Positions 61,008-64,000 of a DNA stretch of 64,000 nucleotides are shown piece after piece (the stretch's first letter is position 1; each line of letters starts with the position of its first letter). The stretch is from Flaviflexus huanghaiensis (lineage in GTDB: Bacteria; Actinomycetota; Actinomycetes; Actinomycetales; Actinomycetaceae). The notes beneath the pieces are model-generated. The model ran no database searches, was not told the DNA's origin, and saw only the letters and a program-made list of their open reading frames with translations. Made by a program: the position numbers and the translations under genes. The DNA lies in assembly GCF_014118685.1 (NCBI RefSeq), contig NZ_JACFAK010000004.1, forward strand, positions 1 through 64,000. The letters are read 5' to 3'.

Positions 61008-61352
61008 ATGGCAAAAGAGGAACTTAAGAAGGGATGCCCCGACATCCCCCTCGCGGCCTGCAAGAAACTGGAGGAGATCCACTTCATCCTCGGCAAGCGC
61101 TGGACAGGACCGATCGTCGATACGCTCAGGCAGCGACCCGCGCACTTCAATGAGCTCTCCCGGGTGCTCGAGGTCTCCCGCCGCACGCTCTCTGCCAGGC
61201 TAAAGGAGCTCGTCTCCATCGGTGTTGTCGAGCGCACGGAGGACGACGGGGAGATCACGTACACTCTCACGCCCGCAGGGGAGGAGCTCCTGCCCTCACT
61301 TGACGTCATGCGTGAATGGGCGATCCGCCACCTTCATACCACTGGGGCGTAG
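61008..61352 (+). CDS. HxlR family transcriptional regulator
   Basis: A 114-residue winged-helix regulator. The core has FILGKRWTGPIVDTLRQRP, HFNELSRVLEVSRRTLSARLKEL and GVVERTEDDGEITYTLTPAG, all typical of HxlR/MarR-like winged helices. It lacks the C-terminal Cys pair used for formaldehyde or redox sensing in some members, but has one Cys in GCPDIPLAACKK. Its target is unknown; the closest downstream gene is the queuosine transporter, 107 bases on. Confidence 0.9.
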   Translation: MAKEELKKGCPDIPLAACKKLEEIHFILGKRWTGPIVDTLRQRPAHFNELSRVLEVSRRTLSARLKELVSIGVVERTEDDGEITYTLTPAGEELLPSLDVMREWAIRHLHTTGA

Positions 61353-61370
61353 TCCGCTACACTGTCTGTC

Positions 61371-61430
61371 GGAGTGGAGCGATCCACTCCGCGCGCGATG
61401 CGCGGATCACGGCGGTGGCAGCGCCGGATC
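61371..61430 (+). ncRNA. Structured 5' leader upstream of queuosine-precursor transporter
   Basis: Three hairpins lie in 60 bases: GGAGTGGA-GCGA-TCCACTCC (61371-61390, a perfect 8-bp stem with a GNRA tetraloop), CGCGC-GAT-GCGCG (61392-61404), and a stem pairing GATC (61405-61408) plus CGGCG (61410-61414) with CGCCG (61422-61426) plus GATC (61427-61430), with one bulged A. A -10-like TACACT is at 61358-61363, which would start the transcript right at the first hairpin. I do not recognise a known preQ1 aptamer. Confidence 0.5.
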
Positions 61431-61459
61431 ATATCTGAAGTCGTTGTCCAGAGGTATCC

Positions 61460-62128
61460 ATGTCTGCCCGTTTCGCACCCGTCCGCCGGGGTCCTTACGA
61501 TCTCATCGTCGTTCTGTTTGTGTCGTTCCTCCTGTTGTCCAACATAGCGGCGACGAAACTTATCGAGATTGACGTTGCAGGCGCGACTCTTGTCTTCGAC
61601 GGGGGCGCCATCCTCTTCCCCTTGACGTACATCCTTGGCGACGTCATATCCGAGGTGTACGGATTCAAGCCAGCGAAGCGTGCGATCTTACTCGGCATGG
61701 CGGTCTCGATTCTCGCGTCCCTCGTCTTCTACCTCGTCCAAATTGCCCCGCCCGCAGCCGATTACGACAACCAGGCGGCGTTCGAAGCTGTGCTCGGCTT
61801 TGTTCCACGTATCGTCGCAGCCTCCGTCATCGCCTACGCCGTCGGCCAGCTCATCAACGCGTGGGTTCTGGTCAAGATCAAAGAGAGGTACGGGGAGAAG
61901 AACCTGTGGGTCCGCCTCATCGGATCGACGCTTGTTGGCACAGCTGCCGATACAGCGATCTTCTGTGTCGTCGCGTGGGCAGGCGTCATGCCGGTTGCGA
62001 CAATCTTCAATCTCATGATCGTCGGCTACGCCTATAAGGTTGCTGTCGAACTCATCCTTCTGCCAGTCACCTACCGCGTCGTCGCCATCGTGAAGCAGAG
62101 GGAACCGAACTACGAGGAGATCGCGTGA
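61460..62128 (+). CDS. yhhQ: Queuosine precursor transporter (QPTR/YhhQ)
   Basis: A 222-residue membrane protein of the QPTR family, which imports 7-deazaguanine queuosine precursors (preQ0, preQ1 or queuine). Signatures are LLLSNIAATKLIEID near the N-terminus, GGAILFPLTYILGDVISEVYGF near residues 50-72, and KYLPVTYR-like LLPVTYRVVAIVK at the end. About six membrane helices are visible. Its stop overlaps the tgt start by four bases (GTGA), which strongly ties its cargo to TGT. Confidence 0.95.
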   Translation: MSARFAPVRRGPYDLIVVLFVSFLLLSNIAATKLIEIDVAGATLVFDGGAILFPLTYILGDVISEVYGFKPAKRAILLGMAVSILASLVFYLVQIAPPAADYDNQAAFEAVLGFVPRIVAASVIAYAVGQLINAWVLVKIKERYGEKNLWVRLIGSTLVGTAADTAIFCVVAWAGVMPVATIFNLMIVGYAYKVAVELILLPVTYRVVAIVKQREPNYEEIA

Positions 62129-63357
62129 CATTCACTGTCGAAGCCCGCCTGGACGGCCTCGGCCGGGCGGGAACCCTCACGACCCCGCACGGCGTCATCG
62201 AGACCCCGGCCTTCATCCCCGTCGGCACGAAAGCTACCGTCAAGGCGGTCCTTCCTGAGACGGTCAAGGAGCTCGGGGCGCAGGCGGTCCTCGCCAACGC
62301 ATATCATCTATTCCTCCAGCCTGGCTCCGACATCGTTGACGCAGCAGGCGGACTCGGCCGATTCATGAACTGGCCGGGACCCACATTCACCGACTCCGGC
62401 GGGTTCCAGGTAATGAGTCTCGGGACCGGGTATCAGAAGGTCCTGTCCGAGCAGTTCGCGGGCAAGGGTCAGAAGGGCCGGGACGGATCGGACCTCGAAG
62501 TCGCTGAAAACAAGATTCGCCGCGCCCACGTGGACGACGATGGTGTGACCTTCCGGTCACACTTGGACGGGACTAAGCACCGCTTCACATCAGAGGTGTC
62601 CATGCGGATCCAGCACGAGCTCGGGGCCGACATCATCTTTGCCTTCGACGAGCTCACAACTCTTCTCAATTCCCGCTCGTACCAAGTTGAAGCCCTCGAG
62701 CGGACGCGGGAGTGGGCGGTGCGCTGCCTTATCTCCCACAAGAAGCTGACAGAAGAGCGGGCCGGTAAGCCCTATCAGCAACTGTTCGGCGTCATCCAGG
62801 GCGCTCAATATGAGGACCTGCGCCGGAAAGCGGCACGGGACCTTGGTGCGATGGAGGTGGATGGCCAGTCGTTCGACGGGTTCGGCATCGGCGGGGCGCT
62901 CGAGAAGGAAAACCTCGGCACGATTGTCGGGTGGGTGAGTGAGGAGCTTCCGGAGAACAAGGCGCGTCACCTGCTTGGCATCTCCGAACCAGACGACCTG
63001 TTCGCGGCTGTTGAGGCCGGCGCCGACACGTTCGACTGTGTTAATCCCTCCCGCGTGGCCCGCAATGCTGCGATTTATTCCCCGGACGGTCGGTTCAACG
63101 TCACCCGTTCAGAATTCAGGCGAAACTTCACCCCCCTCGTCGAGGACTGCGGTTGCTACACGTGCACCCATTACTCGAAGGCCTATCTCCACCACACGTT
63201 CAAGGCAAAGGAGATGATTTCTTCGACGCTCGCGACAATCCACAACGAGTACTACACCGTCCAGCTTGTTGATTCGATTCGACGTTCCATCATCGACGGC
63301 ACATTCGACGACCTCAAGAGCGAGACCCTCGGTAGGTTTTACGCGAAGAAGGCATAA
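62125..63357 (+). CDS. tgt: tRNA-guanine transglycosylase TGT
   Basis: A 410-residue enzyme that exchanges G34 of GUN tRNAs for a queuosine precursor. Asp90 in DSGGFQVMS and nucleophile Asp304 in FDCVNPSR are present. The zinc site is Cys342, Cys344, Cys347 and His373. The base-recognition motif FDELTT has Leu177 where preQ1-using bacterial TGTs have Cys (Cys158 in Zymomonas) and eukaryotic queuine-using TGT has Val. The glycine loop reads GIGGALEKE rather than GGLAVGE. The start is GTG. No queuosine biosynthesis gene is near. Confidence 0.95.
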   Translation: MTFTVEARLDGLGRAGTLTTPHGVIETPAFIPVGTKATVKAVLPETVKELGAQAVLANAYHLFLQPGSDIVDAAGGLGRFMNWPGPTFTDSGGFQVMSLGTGYQKVLSEQFAGKGQKGRDGSDLEVAENKIRRAHVDDDGVTFRSHLDGTKHRFTSEVSMRIQHELGADIIFAFDELTTLLNSRSYQVEALERTREWAVRCLISHKKLTEERAGKPYQQLFGVIQGAQYEDLRRKAARDLGAMEVDGQSFDGFGIGGALEKENLGTIVGWVSEELPENKARHLLGISEPDDLFAAVEAGADTFDCVNPSRVARNAAIYSPDGRFNVTRSEFRRNFTPLVEDCGCYTCTHYSKAYLHHTFKAKEMISSTLATIHNEYYTVQLVDSIRRSIIDGTFDDLKSETLGRFYAKKA

Positions 63358-63714
63358 GAACCCGCCCGGGTGAAGCTCGACCGAATGAAAAAACGGGGGG
63401 GTAGTGTCCGATCCGAAGTGGGATTGTCTGTACTCATGGCGGCAGAAGACGAGATCGTTCTTCGGGTACCTGGGAGAGAACTCGTCGAGCGACTCTCGAA
63501 GTGCTTGATGTGGACTGCGATGAGAGAGTTGAACTGTCGCAACGTCGGCCAGGTCAACGTCGCACCCCAGTTGCGCATTCCGTTCGAGTAGCGTGAGAGC
63601 GTGCGGCAATAACCGGTGGCACGGAGCCGTGGCCGGAACTCTGCACGCTAACGACACCGAGGTCGCCCGGACCTCCTTTGAGACTTGGGCCGAATTTACG
63701 ATGGGAGTTACGTC
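63358..63714. other. 357-base intergenic region downstream of tgt
   Basis: I see no convincing protein gene here; frames on both strands are short and lack conserved features. The end of the region holds a compact inverted structure (63598-63649). A possible weak hairpin ACCCG/CGGGT lies shortly after the tgt stop. Confidence 0.5.
63598..63649 (+). ncRNA. Candidate structured element upstream of the DUF5996 gene
   Basis: Outer arms AGCGTGC (63598-63604) and GCACGCT (63643-63649) pair perfectly. Between them lies a second GC-rich hairpin (63612-63636) built around GGCACG and CGTGGCC. The element ends 65 bases before the DUF5996 ATG. It matches no family that I recognise, and the base pairing could be fortuitous. 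Confidence 0.35.
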
Positions 63715-64000
63715 ATGACGACGCAATCCAGATCCACCACCCCCGCATGGCCGAAACTGCGCGTAGAAGACTGGGGTCCCACACGCCAGACCCTCCACAT
63801 GTGGACCCAGGTTGTCGGTAAGGTCCGGTTAGCTCACGCGCCGCTTCTCAATCACTGGTGGCAGGTGCCGCTATATGTCAGTCCACGTGGTCTGACGACG
63901 TCGTCGATCCCTTACGGCACGAGAATCTTCGATATCGAATTCGACTTTATTGAACACCGCTTGGTCATCCGTACCGACGACGGCGCGTCACGCCACGTGG
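63715..64000 (+). CDS. DUF5996 family protein, 3' end beyond window
   Basis: The first 95 codons of a protein starting MTTQSRSTTPAWPKLRVEDW. The segments TRQTLHMWTQVVGKVRLA and NHWWQVPLYVSPRGLTTSSIPYG are the DUF5996 signature. The family is about 300 residues long and has no known function. The ATG has GGGAG about 8 bases upstream. The reading frame is open to the end of the window, so the gene is cut and not broken. Confidence 0.85.
   Translation, partial: MTTQSRSTTPAWPKLRVEDWGPTRQTLHMWTQVVGKVRLAHAPLLNHWWQVPLYVSPRGLTTSSIPYGTRIFDIEFDFIEHRLVIRTDDGASRHV

Noticed and set aside
63370-63591. Short plus-strand frame after tgt, considered as a transposase remnant
   Set aside because: No DDE or helix-turn-helix signature and no terminal repeats; insufficient evidence.
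63109-63798. Minus-strand open frame across the end of tgt
   Set aside because: It is mostly antisense to tgt and has no conserved feature.
1-64000. CRISPR arrays, insertion sequences, prophage or other mobile DNA
   Set aside because: No direct-repeat array, transposase or integrase, or phage structural gene was seen; codon style is uniform across the window.

Overview
The window is about 64 kb of chromosome around the replication origin of a high-GC Gram-positive bacterium. The order rsmG-jag-yidC-yidD-rnpA-rpmH | dnaA-dnaN-recF-dciA-gyrB-gyrA, a DUF3566 gene and DLW-39 beside tRNA-Ile/tRNA-Ala, crgA, a class E sortase, and the fhaA-fhaB-pstP-rodA-pbpA-pknB operon together point to Actinomycetota. 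Base composition and protein style suggest the Actinomycetaceae (Flaviflexus/Actinomyces-like), but that rank is an inference. No mobile element, prophage, CRISPR array or rRNA gene was seen.

Layout. 1-643: no credible gene, but a near-perfect parS site. 644-4112 (minus): rsmG, jag, yidC, yidD, rnpA, rpmH. 4113-14609 (plus): DnaA boxes, dnaA, the dnaA-dnaN origin region, dnaN, recF, dciA, gyrB, gyrA and a DUF3566 membrane protein. 14807-15098: tRNA-Ile, DLW-39 and tRNA-Ala, the last two overlapping by one base. 15349-18372: a four-gene osmoprotectant ABC operon. 18433-23822: a membrane-anchored hypothetical protein, a cyclophilin, rhomboid, MATE and dnaB, with DnaA-box clusters on both sides of MATE. 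23841-32465: DUF218, a PdxK-type kinase, aldo/keto reductase, MGMT, an S33 peptidase, an APH-fold pseudokinase and a SWIM-SNF2 helicase. 32519-39306: PlsC-like, MhuD-like, DsbA-like, two threonine dehydratases, CYTH, gluconokinase, YccF, a cadmium-carbonic-anhydrase-like protein and CrgA. 39371-40901: sortase E, a small membrane protein and a TrpG/PabA amidotransferase. 40966-48196 (minus): the division/cell-wall signalling operon. 48478-53922: tRNA-Leu, cupin, a split Tm-1-like gene pair, nadE, S4 and a reduced ATP-grasp protein. 54056-60362: a TetR-controlled acyl-CoA oxidase/thiolase/HMwFabG/MaoC cluster arranged like mycobacterial fadE5-fadA2-fabG4-htdX. 60424-64000: PepSY lipoprotein, HxlR regulator, queuosine-precursor transporter plus TGT, and a DUF5996 gene cut by the window end.

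Function. The left third is replication, ribosome and membrane-insertion housekeeping. The pknB operon couples FHA-domain phosphosensors, the kinase/phosphatase pair and a SEDS-PBP pair for peptidoglycan synthesis. The 54-60 kb cluster encodes four fatty acyl-CoA steps behind one divergent promoter region with a 25-bp operator. The 61-63 kb pair looks like queuine/precursor salvage, since no queuosine biosynthesis gene is present here.

Most of the window is conserved core genome. The items most likely to repay work are the structured leader before the queuosine transporter, DnaA-box clusters away from oriC (one directly before dnaB), the split Tm-1 pair, the CDCA-like protein, the reduced ATP-grasp protein, the pseudokinase, and a uniform TANNNT-N6-ATG leaderless gene architecture.
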